From positions 8,122,001-8,186,000 of the forward strand of contig CAMGYJ010000011.1 in assembly GCA_946122785.1 (NCBI GenBank): DNA of 64,000 nucleotides. The letters are read 5' to 3'. Positions within the stretch are counted from its first letter, which is position 1. Each line of letters begins with the position of its first letter. Under the pieces are notes generated by a model. The model was not told the DNA's origin. It worked only from the letters and a program-made list of their open reading frames with translations, and made no database searches. The stretch comes from Linum tenue. Taxonomy: Eukaryota; Streptophyta; Magnoliopsida; Malpighiales; Linaceae. Below, in pieces: positions 44,132 to 57,085 of this stretch. The position numbers were made by a program, and so were the translations under genes.

Positions 44132-46071
44132 ATAGAACAATGAGCGAACACAGAAGATTCCCCATAAAAAATCCACCAAATCCGAAGAATGGAAGATATT
44201 ATTACTACTTGGTTGTGCCTTCAATGTCTTTCATACATTACATACTGTATTTTCTCGTATCCTGAATGAAGTGAAGTTTGAAGAGCACTACAATCGGAAA
44301 AACGATATGTTACAGAGATGTAGCACCATGAACGCCCTGAAAGCTCAACAAGTAATACTACCGAATGGGAAGAATCACTACAGCAAGCAAATACCTCTTT
44401 TCTCGTGGGATATCTCCACCTTCGCAATGCTTGGTTCTAAACTCCCAAATTTCGGGAAGCCAGGCCCTTAGCGTTCTTGCATCTGCAGAGTGCCAATGAA
44501 ATGTCAACAAAACAAAAACACAAAACTAATTTTGGGTTTAAGTACTTTTTGCCTTTTGGGCTGAAAAAATAAGGGTGCGCCCCTGCCCATCAGTTGCATA
44601 TCAGAATCATTTGTATCTTTTTTTTTTTTTTTAATAAAATGGTTGCACCATTATCCCCCCAAAAAAGTATTTCTTTCCTACCAACTTGCATTCTGTGTGG
44701 CTGTGGTAATGGCATAACTCTAAGAGATAAGGTATGCACTGGCTGGCTGGTATTAGCTTCTGTAAAATGGTTGAAATTACAAGGCAAAACAACTTACTTT
44801 ATTGTAAGTGCCTCTGTTTTGAGGAATTCAATTCAATGCAGGACTCTCGTATACTTTTTCCAAATGGTCTTAAACTAACGGCAATTAACATAGAGGTTGC
44901 TGATCCCTTGTATAGTTTGGCTCCTCATGTGCAAGCTCCAGTGGTCTCACGGCAAAAACAAAGACTAAAATCGAAAGTATGGGAGCTTATAGAAATGCCA
45001 TGCCCAAACCATATCGACTTCTCCACATAATATGCCTATAAACTACCTGGTCGACATTGGTCTTACCCTGAGTTACAACATCCTATCATGATCATCATCC
45101 ATTCTTCTGAGATCAAGTTGCCAAGACAACAAACCGTCTTAAGAAAAATGAGAAGAAAACTCAGCAACTAGAAGGAGAGAGGAACAATTACCTCTAACAA
45201 AATCTGTGAATCTGCTTCTTCCTCGCACCCTCCCTATAGCTTCCAGATACATCGCCTCATCAACTTGATCGGTCGGAACAAATGGGAACCCTCTATTATT
45301 AATCTGGAAAGGAAAAGAAAAAGAGAAGAGAAACTTATCAAAGTGGGAGAAAGGTTGGTGGCGACGATAGAGAAGAACCCATGTTCTAGTAACCAAGAAA
45401 CAACAAAAATTGCGGGAGGAGATTCAGAGACACAAAGTGGAAATGTAGCCAAGAGTCAAAACCAGTCATCTTAAATTAACGGTCTTCGACCAGGGAGACT
45501 CTGGTAAGCAGAACCGCATCGCTAACATCCAAGAAACAGAGAAAGCAAGATCATTAGACAGGGAAAGAGCGTTTGCAATCCCATGAGACCAGAACAAAGC
45601 CTACAAATTTTGTTCTTCTCCAATCCCTCGCTAATCCTATCAAATCAGGGAATCTGAGGAAATAAACATAAATAATATAAGGTAATGAAGGATTAAGAGC
45701 GTACAGTTATGCTTCCAGGAGATTCACCGTAGACAAAATATGATTAGCGGGTTGAGGCTTCAGGCACCCGCACCTCCAGTTCCAACTGACGGCCACCCCC
45801 ACAAAGATCGTGGGAAAATAACGGAAACATAAACCAGTGGATCGAGCTTCTGACTCTGAGCTTCTATTCTTTTTCACTCCCAAAAGCAATCATGAGGGAA
45901 GAAGATAGAAAATTACGTCGGGTAGGCAAATTGAGTGGACAGCATTTAGAGAGGGAAACAAGCAGTCCACTCTTTGTCGTTTCCTTATCCTATCTCAAAT
46001 TCTCAACAACAGCAGTCCACTCTTCTAGCCTAAAGCTACGTACTTGCTTTGCTGCTAACTAATCTGCAATA
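44132..46071. other. Spacer between P450 copies B and C
   Basis: The first 100 bp are the 3' UTR shared with copy C (CACAGAAGATTCCC, GAATGGAAGATATTA). 44590-44850 repeats the 3' flank of copy A. 45940-46071 is the duplicated upstream block of copies B and C. The middle (44.9-45.9 kb) shows no convincing gene or repeat. Confidence 0.7.
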
Positions 46072-47731
46072 ATGGAACTCTTCTTTCCATTCATGAACAC
46101 TGCAACTCTTGCACTTGCTGTGGTTCTTCTGCTTTCTTACTTCCTCTTCAGGAGACCCAAATCAGGAAAAGGGAAACAAGTGCCAGAAGCAGGGCGATCC
46201 TGGCCGGTCATCGGGCACCTCCTTTCGCTGCGAGGAGCTGAACTTCCCCACTTGAAGTTTGCAGAGTTGGCTGACAAATATGGGCCAATTTTCATGGTCA
46301 GGATCGGTCTGTTCCCAAATCTGGTGGTCAGTAGTTCAGAACTGGCTAAAGAACTCTACACCACTCACGACGCAGCCATATCTTCTCGCCCCAATCTCAC
46401 AGCTTCAGTGATTCTAGGCAACAACAGCGCCAACTTTGGGTTCTCTCCTTATGGGGAGTACTGGCGCCAGATGAGGAAAATAACTGCCCTGGAGCTGCTG
46501 TCCAACCGAAGGCTTGACCTGCTGAAACATGTCAGGACTTCGGAAGTGAAAGCAGCCATCAAGGATCTGTACACGGTGTGGGAGAAGCACAACAACAGAA
46601 CTGGAGACATCAAAGTTTATGCTCAGATGAACAAGTGGTTTGGGGACATGAATTTGAACGTCATACTAGGGATGGTAGCAGGGAAGAGGTACTTCGGCAG
46701 TGTTGCTGTAGAGGACGAGAAGCAGGCTGAGAGATGCAGGAAGCTGATGAGAGACTTCTTCCATTATGCAGGGCAGCTTGTTGTGAGAGATATGTTCCCG
46801 TTTCTTGGGTTTCTAGACGTAGGAGGGCATGAGAAGGCCATGAAGAAACTCAATGATGATCTGAACAGCCTCGCCGAGGAATGGATTGAGGAGCATCGTA
46901 ACAAGAAGGAAACAACATCGTCTGATGATGAACAGCAACAAGACTTCATAGACGTCTTGCTCTCAGTCTTGAAAGATGTCGACCTTAATGGTTACGATCT
47001 AGACACAGTCTGCAAATCCACAGCCATGGTAGTAAGCTACTGAAAACATGTGAATTCCATACATTCAAGTCATGTAACTGAATTCCCGCCTCTTTTTTTG
47101 GCAGACTCTCATTATTGGTGGCACTGATACCACAACCGTGACCCTAACCTGGGCTCTATCCCTTCTCCTGAACAATCCAAGCACCTTAACTAGGGCGCAG
47201 GAAGAACTCGACGAGATCGTGGGCAAAGAGAGGCTGGTGGATGAATCAGACATTGCCAAGCTTCCCTATTTCCAAGCCATACTAAAGGAAGCGATGAGGC
47301 TGTACCCAGCAGGTCCAATTGGAGGCCCCCGGGAATTCTCCAAGGATTGCACAGTAGCTGGGTACCATGTCCCGGCTGGGACTCGGCTACTAGTAAACAT
47401 CTACAAGTTACAAACTGATCCCAAGGTGTGGTCAAACCCTATGGAGTTCAAGCCAGAGAAGTTCCTTACCGCACAGTACAAAGACCTCGATGTGAAAGGG
47501 CAGCACTTTGAGCTCATCCCATTTGGTGCAGGAAGAAGGTCGTGCCCTGGAATCAACTTCGGGATTCAGATGACTGAACTGGCTCTTGCAAGTTTGCTGC
47601 AAGCATTTGAGATCTCAACCATGTCTGGGGAGCCAGTCGACATGACTGCAGCTCCTGGGCTTTCTGTTAGCAGAGCCACCCCGCTTGAAGTTCTGGTTAA
47701 GCCACGCTTGCCTTCAAGCTTCTACAAATAG
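46072..47731 (+). CDS. CYP82-like cytochrome P450, copy C
   Basis: Exon 1 is 46072-47028 (319 codons), the intron is 76 bp (GTAGTA...GGCAG), and exon 2 is 47105-47731; 527 aa. All P450 signatures are present: VPEAGRSWPVIGHLLSL, WRQMRK, GGTDT (324-328), E381/R384, PEKF instead of PERF at the third signature (Arg to Lys at 438), FGAGRRSCPG with Cys466. The PERF Arg pairs with ExxR in most P450s; Lys is an unusual but conservative change, so reduced stability is possible. Copy C lacks about 350 bp of upstream DNA found in copy B, so its regulation may differ. Confidence 0.93.
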
Positions 47732-50018
47732 AGGCAACAACGAGTGAACACAGAAGATTCCCACATAAAACCCTCCACCAAATCCGAAGAATGGAAGATA
47801 TTACTACTACTCGGTTGTGCCTTCGATGGCTTTTTAATTTTTATACATTACTAGTGTAATGGCCCGAGCTCTGCGGCGGGATACCATGATATACATTTTA
47901 AATCTCAATGTGTTAACTGTTAACCACCTATATAATAGGTTATCCTAGTAAAGATCTTCATATTTGTTAGAAGTCTTACTTTTGAATCATCGAAGGACAA
48001 TTCTTTCTTTCTGAGTGGAGTACTGGACATTACACCTGTACTAGTATGTATGTATTGAAGGATAGGAAAATGTTGGACCATATAGGAGCAGAGTGAGTAT
48101 ATATATCATCCCACCAAGGAATAGGATCCAGATCTGGTAGTAGTGGAATTTTTAAAGCTTTCTTGAGCCTTCCAGTTAATAGACAGTTGGATAGGGGTTC
48201 TTTCCAGTGACCCAAAGCGAAATGCTTTTGAAGCTTTTCCTCCACTATTTGATATGATAATAACCATAATGAAACTGAATTTGAAACTAATATAACTAAA
48301 TTATTATGGATAGGTTAATGAAACATATCATGAATATGAAACAGTGAAGCAATATTACAACAGTTATATTGAAAGACTTCTATGAAACTGACATTTTAAA
48401 ACTTGTAAGAAATTCTTAGCCATAGCATAATAAAGTTTTTGGCAGTCTCATATCGATGGCACATCCATACCGTATCATTGGCGGAGAACTGGAAAACCCT
48501 GTAATAGTGGATGAGCAAACATCTTATTTCTAGACTTCTGCACATCTTCAACTTACAGCTGCCATTTCTTGTGTCTAATTCTGGTCTCAGCACTAAATGA
48601 TGCCTTCCCCATCCATCAAATATGCCAGCAGACGTATACTAACCTAGTAGTACACAAAAAGAGTTGCAGAATGAATTATGGGTCAGAGGCACCATGACCC
48701 CTTTTACCCTTCATCTCTTATCCTGGTTATCAACATGAATGAAATAACACAGAAAGTAAAAAGGATGTAATATAACCATTTATATTAACTGTATATAAAC
48801 ATGAATCTAGAACCAAGGCTCTGTTGTTGGCTCTAGATTAACACTATATACCTGGTGGCCTTTGAGCTTTAAATTAAGTTCAAGTTAACAAAGCACCTTA
48901 ATTGTCCAACAAAGTTCAAGAAACATATTCTTGAAAAAAATTGTCAAGTACTTAGCACCAGCTCCTAATTAAAGGATTAATTGCCCTTCCCGATAGCTAA
49001 ACATAGCAGCAACAAAAAATTAGAACTTAAGACAGCAGGTGCTCCTCGTAATTCATATTCGTACAAGTACAAATCCCAGTCATCTTACTTAAGCAATCAA
49101 AGGCGCCAAGTTGCCGGGCTAGCTTCAACCCGCTTCAGGGTTTTGAGTGGGGCTTTTGTTTCCTCAAACCTCCTCCAATCCCCAATTTCTGGACAGGTTG
49201 CGGCTTGTCATCCTCAATGAGGCAGTGTAAATCGTGTAATGTCTCTCCAAGAAAATCTGACACAACTAATTTGCATATTTGGCATGAACCACTTTGAGCT
49301 TTTTAGCAAGCATCCAATCGAAAGTCAAGACTTTCCAGAATTCCTAAAGTAAACTCATGTCGAGTTGCACGTCCTCAATCCAAATAGGGTAACATAAGAG
49401 ATAGGTTGGGGAAAAGTTTACCTCGTCATACACGGCGGGAAAGCGAGAGGAGTTCCCCCTTTTCTCCTCAATGATTTGAATCTTCATCTACGGAGCTATG
49501 GGGTCAGCTGATTGATTAGCTGAGTCCAGTGAAGAGTTGAAGAAGCATTAGCGAAGACATGATCCACCCAAAAATCCCTCCATAGAATCCACTATATTTT
49601 TCCCTCGTTCTATAATCTAAACCCTTGATCGTGAAGATGAAGGAATGGTACCGGTGGGAGCTTGGGCAGCTAGAGGAGCGGGAGACTCGCCGGATTCAGA
49701 CGGTGGCAGCCGGTGTCAATCGGCGAATCCACTACCTCTGAGTCCTTCCACCGTCAATGGCGTCAAACACCTATGGTGACTATGATGATCTGTTGGTATG
49801 CTTGACGCAATTTGCAAGGGAAACGATTCAACTGGAATTGGTCGGCCGCCAATCGGAAGACAGGAAGAGCGGCGATGGGAGTGGCAAATAGAATTCAACT
49901 TGGCCAATCGCCGGTTGATCGACGGAAGGAAAATATCATTGGCCGGTTGATCGACGGAGGGAAATATCCTAATAAGTCCTACCGTATACCCTAATGTAGG
50001 CCACCAAACCCTTTAAGT
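47732..50018. other. Gene-poor spacer after the P450 cluster
   Basis: Starts with the 3' UTR block shared with copy B. A Helitron-like 3' end lies at 47851-47880. Beyond that I see AT-rich sequence and short frames without family resemblance. A weakly gene-like GC-richer stretch at 49620-49990 could not be identified. Confidence 0.6.
47851..47880 (-). mobile_element. Helitron-like 3' terminus
   Basis: The minus strand ends CCATTACACTAG followed by T. Just inside is a hairpin, CCCG...CGGG with an extra GC pair (47863-47880). A hairpin shortly before CTAG and a T after it are the Helitron 3' hallmark. The 5' end was not located. Confidence 0.5.
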
Positions 50019-50026
50019 AAAACGAG

Positions 50027-50409
50027 TAAGGCTGTCAAACCGGTTTGTACCAGTGTGCTGGTTTAGCAAGTGGAATGGTTCGACCGGTGGTACATACAGG
50101 TTTGTGCCAGTTCATGCCGGTTAATATTACAAATAATTTACAAATACTCATATTTAAACACGGCATTTAACGTCAATACCTAAATATTTGTACTTGAATC
50201 CAACAAATAACATCAACATTTAACTTTTTAACACATAAAATAAATAATAAATTACTTTTATCAATTAAATTCACTAAGATAAGATCATTTTATTTGAAGA
50301 TTCGTATATCGATCATGCCGGTGATACCAGTGGTATCATACCGGTTTTATGACCGTTATAGGTTGAACCAGGTTCAACCAGTGGCACGCCGGCCGGGGTG
50401 ACAACCATG
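50027..50409. mobile_element. hAT-type MITE with 8-bp target duplication
   Basis: AAAACGAG flanks both sides (50019-50026, 50410-50417). Imperfect inverted ends: TAAGGCTGTCAAACCGG versus complement CATGGTTGTCACCCCGG. The interior is rich in ACCGGT and CCAG motifs. Confidence 0.7.
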
Positions 50410-50485
50410 AAAACGAGCAAAAGAACCACCCACATCGACATACATAAGAAAAAAAGGCGCAGGGCATAGGTTGATTTTCTTGTAT

Positions 50486-50910
50486 TTGGTCGACCTCGTA
50501 CCGGATTAGGTCGACCGCGAAACAAACACTTGATCTTCATTTTACATCAAATGATGATGGATAAATGGATACAACACATCTCTTCTATTTGGTCGACCTC
50601 TTTCTCTAAATGGTCGACCATTTTGTTAATGACCGCCATCAAGTGGTCGACCTATATACCTTTACGGTCGACCATTTTGCTTCTAACGCCAATGAAAAGG
50701 GCGACCGATGATTTATTGTGGTCGGGAATAATGACAACTTAAACTACAAACGGTCTACCACTACATTTTAAGGTGGACCCTGATAAGTCATCAGGGTGCC
50801 CACATTAGTGTATTCGGAAACCTAACGACATATTAGGTTGACGTAATCCTATATAAGGTCGACCTAAAAGTACAGATTAGGTCGACCAAAACTTATATGA
50901 GGTCGACCTA
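50486..50910. repeat. Cluster of palindromic GGTCGACC motifs
   Basis: Nine exact GGTCGACC octamers lie in about 425 bp (two near 50490-50515, four in 50590-50675, three in 50857-50910), plus degenerate copies (GGTCTACC, GGTGGACC). Intervening DNA is AT-rich. Confidence 0.9.
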
Positions 50911-51024
50911 AAAGTGCAAGTTACGATGACGTGCATGTCACCATAGACATACCCTATCTATTTTCAAGTTCGTTATTAGCTTTTACCAAACGATGTGTAT
51001 CTCACTATCTCTCTAAATTTAGAA

Positions 51025-53488
51025 CTAGTTTTTTACCCGCCCGTTGCGCAGTGTATTTTGTTTGGTTATATTATAATTCGTTATAGTATTCTGATTGTTA
51101 TTATTATTTATGTTTGTTAAGGTAATATATATATATATAATTGTAAATCCCACTTACCTTATTTCAGGTATTTTTTTATACTTTTATACCTTTTGTTTAT
51201 TTATGAACATTTCAATTTTATTAACTGAGCTCTTTGTAGATTGTTCTTTGTTGATTTAGAATTTTTTTTATCGAACTCGCCCTTTAAGATTATAAACATA
51301 AGAGTTATTCATTCTTTAGCACACAATTGTGATAAAGAAGTTAAAAAATTTACAACCACAAAAGAAGAAGTTAGAATAAGAAAATATGCTTCAATTAACA
51401 AAAAAAAAATAAGCGAAGAACTTTTTATTTTCTCTCCCTTATCATATGTCGTTATACGATAATAGAGAATATTCCGATCTGAATCTCATGAATATCGTGT
51501 GTTATCACTTACACATACAACTTTAGAATAATGAGGAAACTCATTAGCATCCACGTCCATCAATCTTCCACGTACTCGTTTAATTACCTTGAAATGTTCT
51601 AGAAAACCACCCACAAACAAAACTATCAGCTGTAGAGAGCTACATATCTCCTGCAGAAAAGAATTGTGATTTTTACCTAATAACAACATAGAAAAATAAT
51701 GAAAGGAGCAGTCTTCAATACAACTCAACTTATTTTATTATGCAGATTCCTCATTTGTGAACTGAATATATGCATCAATCCAACATATAATAGTTTGTAA
51801 GAAAACAATTATGTCAAAATCAAGCTTTAGTTAGGGATTCAATGCGGAAAAATTCACCTTAATGAAACAAACAAATGTCACCGCAAACATGTAGAAATTA
51901 AAAAAACATCGAAATAGACAACCGAGAAACCACCATTATCATTTTCTTTCTTCTTCGCGACCTTTATAAAACCCCAATTATGTTCCCTTCTACTTATAAC
52001 CTCTTTGCTACCTACTAATTACTAAACAGATCATCATTGTATTGCTAGCTAGTAGCATGTCAATCATGAACATAAAATTAATAAACAACCATCACAACTC
52101 TTCTTTCTGTTTCAACATTCAAGAAATCGGGTTGCAATAAGCATTCAAGAAAAACGATCAATTATTCAATCAAATTAGGTATGCCCCAAGTCCAACCAAT
52201 GAATCCTTCTAATTATATTTTATATATTTATATAAAGGGTTAATACCCTAGTTTGGCCCGAAGTTTAGCGTTAGTGACAGTTCTGGCCCCATTTTTCAAA
52301 TAAGACATGTATGGGCTACTTTTAAAACTATTGGACCAATTTGGCCCAAAATTTTCTTTGACCGTTAATATTAACGGTCAAACACTATTCCATTAGTGAC
52401 TCCGAAAAAAACCACTGATGTGGCATGCCACGTCATTAAAATAGACTATTTTAATTTTATATTTAAATAAAAATAAAAATTAACAGATTAAAAAAAATCC
52501 TCTTTTGAACCCAAAATCCCCAAATTCAAACCTTAAATCGTTAATCGTGAATAGGAGGGAGGCACCTCCTCCTTCTCCGACTAACAGCACTCTGCCGCCT
52601 CTCCCGTTACTTCTTCTTCTTCGACCAGACTTCTCGCCTCCATCCGCTTTAGCTTCCTCCACCTTCCTCGCACTCTCCGAGCTGACAGGTACCGCAAGAG
52701 AAGCTGTTAGAATGGATATGAACATAAATCTATGTCCGATCGAAATCGGAGGAATACGAGAGTCCAAAGGCGCTATCTGCCAGAGAAATTATATATAAGT
52801 GAGTACATGAAAGCCATTATCAAGCGTTTAAGACAAATGACCGGAGAATCCACAAGAAGACGAACCGATCGAAAGAGAGGCGGACTCTTGAGGATGGACG
52901 ATGGCGGCACCGACGATAGCGAGTGAACCTGACAGAAGTGGTGGGAGTTGGCGCTGGAGGGAGAGAAGGGTAGATGAAGTTGGTGCAGACCCTTGAGGTA
53001 GGGGTATTAGATTTGGGGGGAATAAGGATGGCTGTCGGTGAGGAGAGAATTAGATGGAGGAGGTGAGGGGATGTGAATAAGGATAGCGAGTCGGTACGTG
53101 ACGGAGAATGGCTGCGGCGGTAGTGGAGTGAAAGAGGTGGGTCGGAGAACTCAAGTAGTGGCGGAGGAGATTTGCGGTGGCGAACTCGCGATGGAAGGGG
53201 GAATTATCGGAGGAAGATGGAGGATCGGCAAAAGAATAGGGGTTTCTTTCATTGTTTTATTTTTTATTTTATTTTTTTCGTGTTTTAATTTTTAAATGAC
53301 GTGGACGAGTGTAGTCAGCAACAAATGCTGAGTCATTGACGCAAAAAATGGTTGACCGTCAATTATGTCGGTCAAACCGTCTCTCGGGCCAAATCTGTCT
53401 AATAATTTCAAAAGTAGGCCGTAAACGTCTTATTTGAAAAATGGGGTCAGACTAGGATATTAACCCTTATATAAAAGTATATGGCGAC
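51025..53488 (-). mobile_element. Helitron-like element, left copy, interrupted by a MULE
   Basis: The minus-strand 3' end reads GGGCGGGTAAAAAACTAG then T (51028-51025), with a GC-rich imperfect hairpin just inside. The other end, TCGCCATATACTTT, begins at 53488. About 1 kb is inverted-homologous to 62962-64000. A short conserved peptide frame is present in both copies (FKVIKRVRGRLMDVDANEFP here, VIKQVRGRLMDVDANGFP in the right copy). No helicase is present, so it is non-autonomous. Without the MULE (52237-53467) the copy is about 1.2 kb. The Helitron label rests on the 3' end and the TC start; host A before TC is not preserved. Confidence 0.6.
52237..53467. mobile_element. Non-autonomous MULE with 9-bp target duplication (family 1)
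   Basis: TTATATAAA flanks both sides (52228-52236, 53468-53476). Inverted ends start GGGTTAATA, followed by TTTGGCCC, ATTTTTCAAATAAGACA and related blocks. It interrupts the left Helitron-like copy, whose homology with the right copy continues on both sides. The interior is GC-rich purine/pyrimidine-biased DNA without a recognised gene. Confidence 0.88.
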
Positions 53489-53936
53489 CCTTCTCCTTGA
53501 AAACCAAAGAAGAAATACATTAACTCATCGAGAGTGGGAAAATTTACCATCCAGCAGTTACAATTTGAGAGAAATTAAGAAAAGAATGGGAAAAAGAGTA
53601 TAACTCGGCCAGTCAACCGCAAACAATAACGTATCGCTGAGAAAGTGAGACCAGTTGCCAGCTTCAGATCAAGGAGGAACAGGGAGCAGTCGACAACCCT
53701 CGGCTTGGTTCACCTCATCTTCACAATGATCATATGAACTTTTTTCGTTAACAGGAAAAAATATGTTACAACTGCTGAAAATTTTGTCATCTAATCGTTG
53801 CCTCGTGTAACTCCTGCCTCCTATTCTCATACAAAGAAAAATAAATCATATGCATTACCATTTCCTTCTCTATAAATTATGAGAATACAAATATTAGAAA
53901 TCTCAAAAAAATTAGCAACTAATAAGAGGGTTTTGT
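53489..53936. other. AT-rich spacer, nothing recognised
   Basis: Lies between the left Helitron-like copy and the family 1 MULE at 53946. No coding or repeat signal that I can support. Confidence 0.6.
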
Positions 53937-54770
53937 TTATTTTTAGGGTTAATATCCTAGTTTGGCACGAAGTATAGCGTTAGTGACAGTTTTGGCCCCA
54001 TTTTTCAAATAAGACATTTATGGCCCGCTTTTGAATTATTGGACAAATTTGGCCCAAAATTTTCTTTGACCGTTAATATTAACAGTCAAACACTTATTCC
54101 GTCAGTGACTCAGCATCTAGTGCTAAAGTGCCAGTGATGTGGCTTCCATGTCATTTATTTATGCTAAAAAATCAAAAATTATATAATAATAAATAAAACA
54201 AAAATAAATAGCATAAAGATTCTGGATTCTCCTCTGTCGACTCTCTTCTTTCTTCTTCCTTCTCCTCCTCTATCTTTCCCTTCCACATGCGCCTCCACCT
54301 TCCCCATCCGTCGCGGTAGCCGTCCCGTCAGATTCCTCTTCGTCGTCGTCAGCAACATCGACGGATTCCCTCGAATTTCATCTTCTCCCTCGAATCGATC
54401 TGGAGGAATATCAAAAGTGATGGGAAGCTAGCAGCTGGGGATCTGAGGCCGACCATTTCGTCTTCTCTCCTCGTCGTCCACTGCACATCCTCCGTCCACG
54501 GCAACCTTCGTTGTTGCCATCTGTCGTCGTTGTCATCCCTTGCCGCATTCCTTCTTCGCCTCCCCTCTCCAATCGACGGAAACCCACGACAACCCTCGTC
54601 GTTGCCATCGTCCCTAAAAATCCAATCTCAAGCGAAATGAAAGCAGCGAAAAGAAAGCAGGCTGAATCCAATCGACAGGTCGCTGGAGAGATTCATGATT
54701 CTCGGCCTTCTTGTTCTAGGTCAAGTAAGCGGCGAATGGATCTGGGAGTCATGATAGCGGTGGTGAGTGT

Positions 54771-55082
54771 TGTAGGAAACCATTAATGCATTGATGGTTT
54801 CTAACTGTAAACCAACTTCAGTCTTCATCAATGGTCTGCCTCCATCAAGCTTGCAGTCACCCATATTGTCCAGCAGCCACCCATGACTCCCATGTGCTCC
54901 AGTTGCACTCCAGACAACAGCTGCCATCGTCCATATCTCATCCATGCTCTGCTCTAACAACTAAACAGCAGCTCTTATCTTTACAGCTTTTATGGTTGTT
55001 CTTCTTCCTTGTATAAATAGAGTAGAAACCCATTGTAACAATTAAGCTTTCCATCAATAAAATCATATTAGCAAATTCATCA
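54771..55082 (+). repeat. 5' LTR of the nested element
   Basis: TGTAGGAAACC...AATTCATCA. TATAAATAG at about 55012 and AATAAA near 55057 suggest promoter and polyadenylation signals. Confidence 0.92.
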
Positions 55083-57085
55083 TGGTATCAGAGCTGGATT
55101 CTGAATCCAGTATAGGAAAGCCTAAAAAGAAGAAAAGGAAGAAACGATTCTGTTGAGTTTCTAAATCTTTCTTTCCAAACCTTCTGTATCTAAACTTCAA
55201 CTTTCAGTCTACAAAGTTTTTTCTATACCTTCCAATCATGAGTGAGCATTCTCCAGGCTGCTCCTCGTTAATCATGCTTCCGCCATCAGTCCATTCATTT
55301 CCAATCACGAGCAGGCCTTTTCCAGGCTGCTCTTCTTCCATCTCATCCTTCCACCATCACAAATAAACCCCACCATCTCCGGCCCATCTCAGTAAGGGCC
55401 ATCTCTCGTCCAGGCGAAGTCCTTCCCACCTTCAGTCAATCTCTCCGGCAGATCAATTCCCGGGAAAAATCTCAGTCCGGCGAGCTCTACAGCTACTTTC
55501 CCACTTCCCAGTAGCCACCGTCGTTAATCAAACCGACGTCCGCGACTCCCCACAGCTCGGCGTCGTCACCATCGGTCTCTCATCCCGTCGCAATCAGCAT
55601 CATCACCGTCACCAGTCACGCTCCCCTGCCTTACCCTGCATCTCCCGTTGCCTCACCGGCGGGTAGCCATCGTCGCCGCCTCAAAGTCCACCGCCTCGCC
55701 GACGGGAAGGAAGGGAAGAAGCAGAGCAGCGGGGTTCACTGCGCTTTCCCCATTTCCGCCACTGCTGAGAGAAACAGAGGATCAGTCGTTTTCATTGCCG
55801 CTCCCGGCGTCTCGCCATTGATCGTCGCCACCAGCTACAACCATGGTCGTCGTGGTTAGTAGCCACCGAATCCGTGTGAGCTAGAGAGAGCTGGTGTTGT
55901 TGAGGTAGATGGCGGTGGTAAAAATAAAATAAAAAATCGAAAGAGGAGAACGGCAGAGGAATTCTCAGGGGCAAGGTCAGCGAACTGATGAAAATGGGGC
56001 GGAGAAGACGAGGGTCGAGGGGTGAGTTTCAAAAAAAAAAAAAAAAAAAAAAAAGAGGTAGGCGGCAGTGTCCATCTCAAAGAGAGTAGGGTTTCTACCC
56101 AATGGGCCGCCCAATCCTTTTCCAAGTCTTGGCCCATATGGTTTTATTCTCCACGTCCAGACTAGCATGGTGGGCATTCAAGGCTTAACCCATCATCTGG
56201 GCTTTAAGGGAAAAACAGCTGGGCCATTTATTTCAGCTTTAAAGGGCAAGGAAAATGAATGAGCCCCAACGGAGATCCTTTTCCCAACATCCAACTCGTT
56301 ACATTGTTCCCTTGGTACTTATGTCCTGTTTTGAATTAGTGGCAAGTTTTACTTGCGGGCGAGATAGCAACTCTTCCTCAAACATGTAGCAATGAAGAAC
56401 ATCACGAATCAAAGAATGGTCGTCCCTTCACTAGCCAGTGTTGGAGAGAAAGAGAAGCTTCCAGATGCAATGTTTGTCAAGCCACTTTGCGAGGTATTCC
56501 CGATCAGGTTGTTACCTTGACGTTTTTAGACGGTTATCCGATCCAAGAAGAGATCGGCCCCTCGACGTCCAAAAGGCACATACAACCCAAGAAAAGATCG
56601 GCCCCTCAGCTTCACGAGGCACTCTCGATCAGATCGTTCCCATGGCGTTTTTAGACGGTTGTAGGATCCAAGAAGAGATCGTCCCCTCGGCGCTTCAAAT
56701 GGAAGAAACGATCCTAGAAAATATCGACCCCTCGGTGTTTATTATTGGGATAAGACCAATTAATATTATTCATCACCTTTCAACCTGGGCATTCACGCTG
56801 TTCATGCTCCAGGTTGAGGGGGAGAATAGGGAATCAACACAGATCAATCGATCGGTTCAATCATCCGGTCGACCAGTTCAGTCATCAGATTGATCACAAT
56901 GTTAAAATGTGTCGATCTGTCTATCAAATTACACGGAGAGGCGCAGTCAGCATTCTCCAACATCAACCTCGTCCAAGATTTCCAAAAGGCAGTTACGACC
57001 CAAGCATGGTCGTCCCTTCTTCGTTCTACACATTTCCTTTTCAAGCTTGACATTCTTTACATCCATGTCTTCGCTTGAGGGGGAG

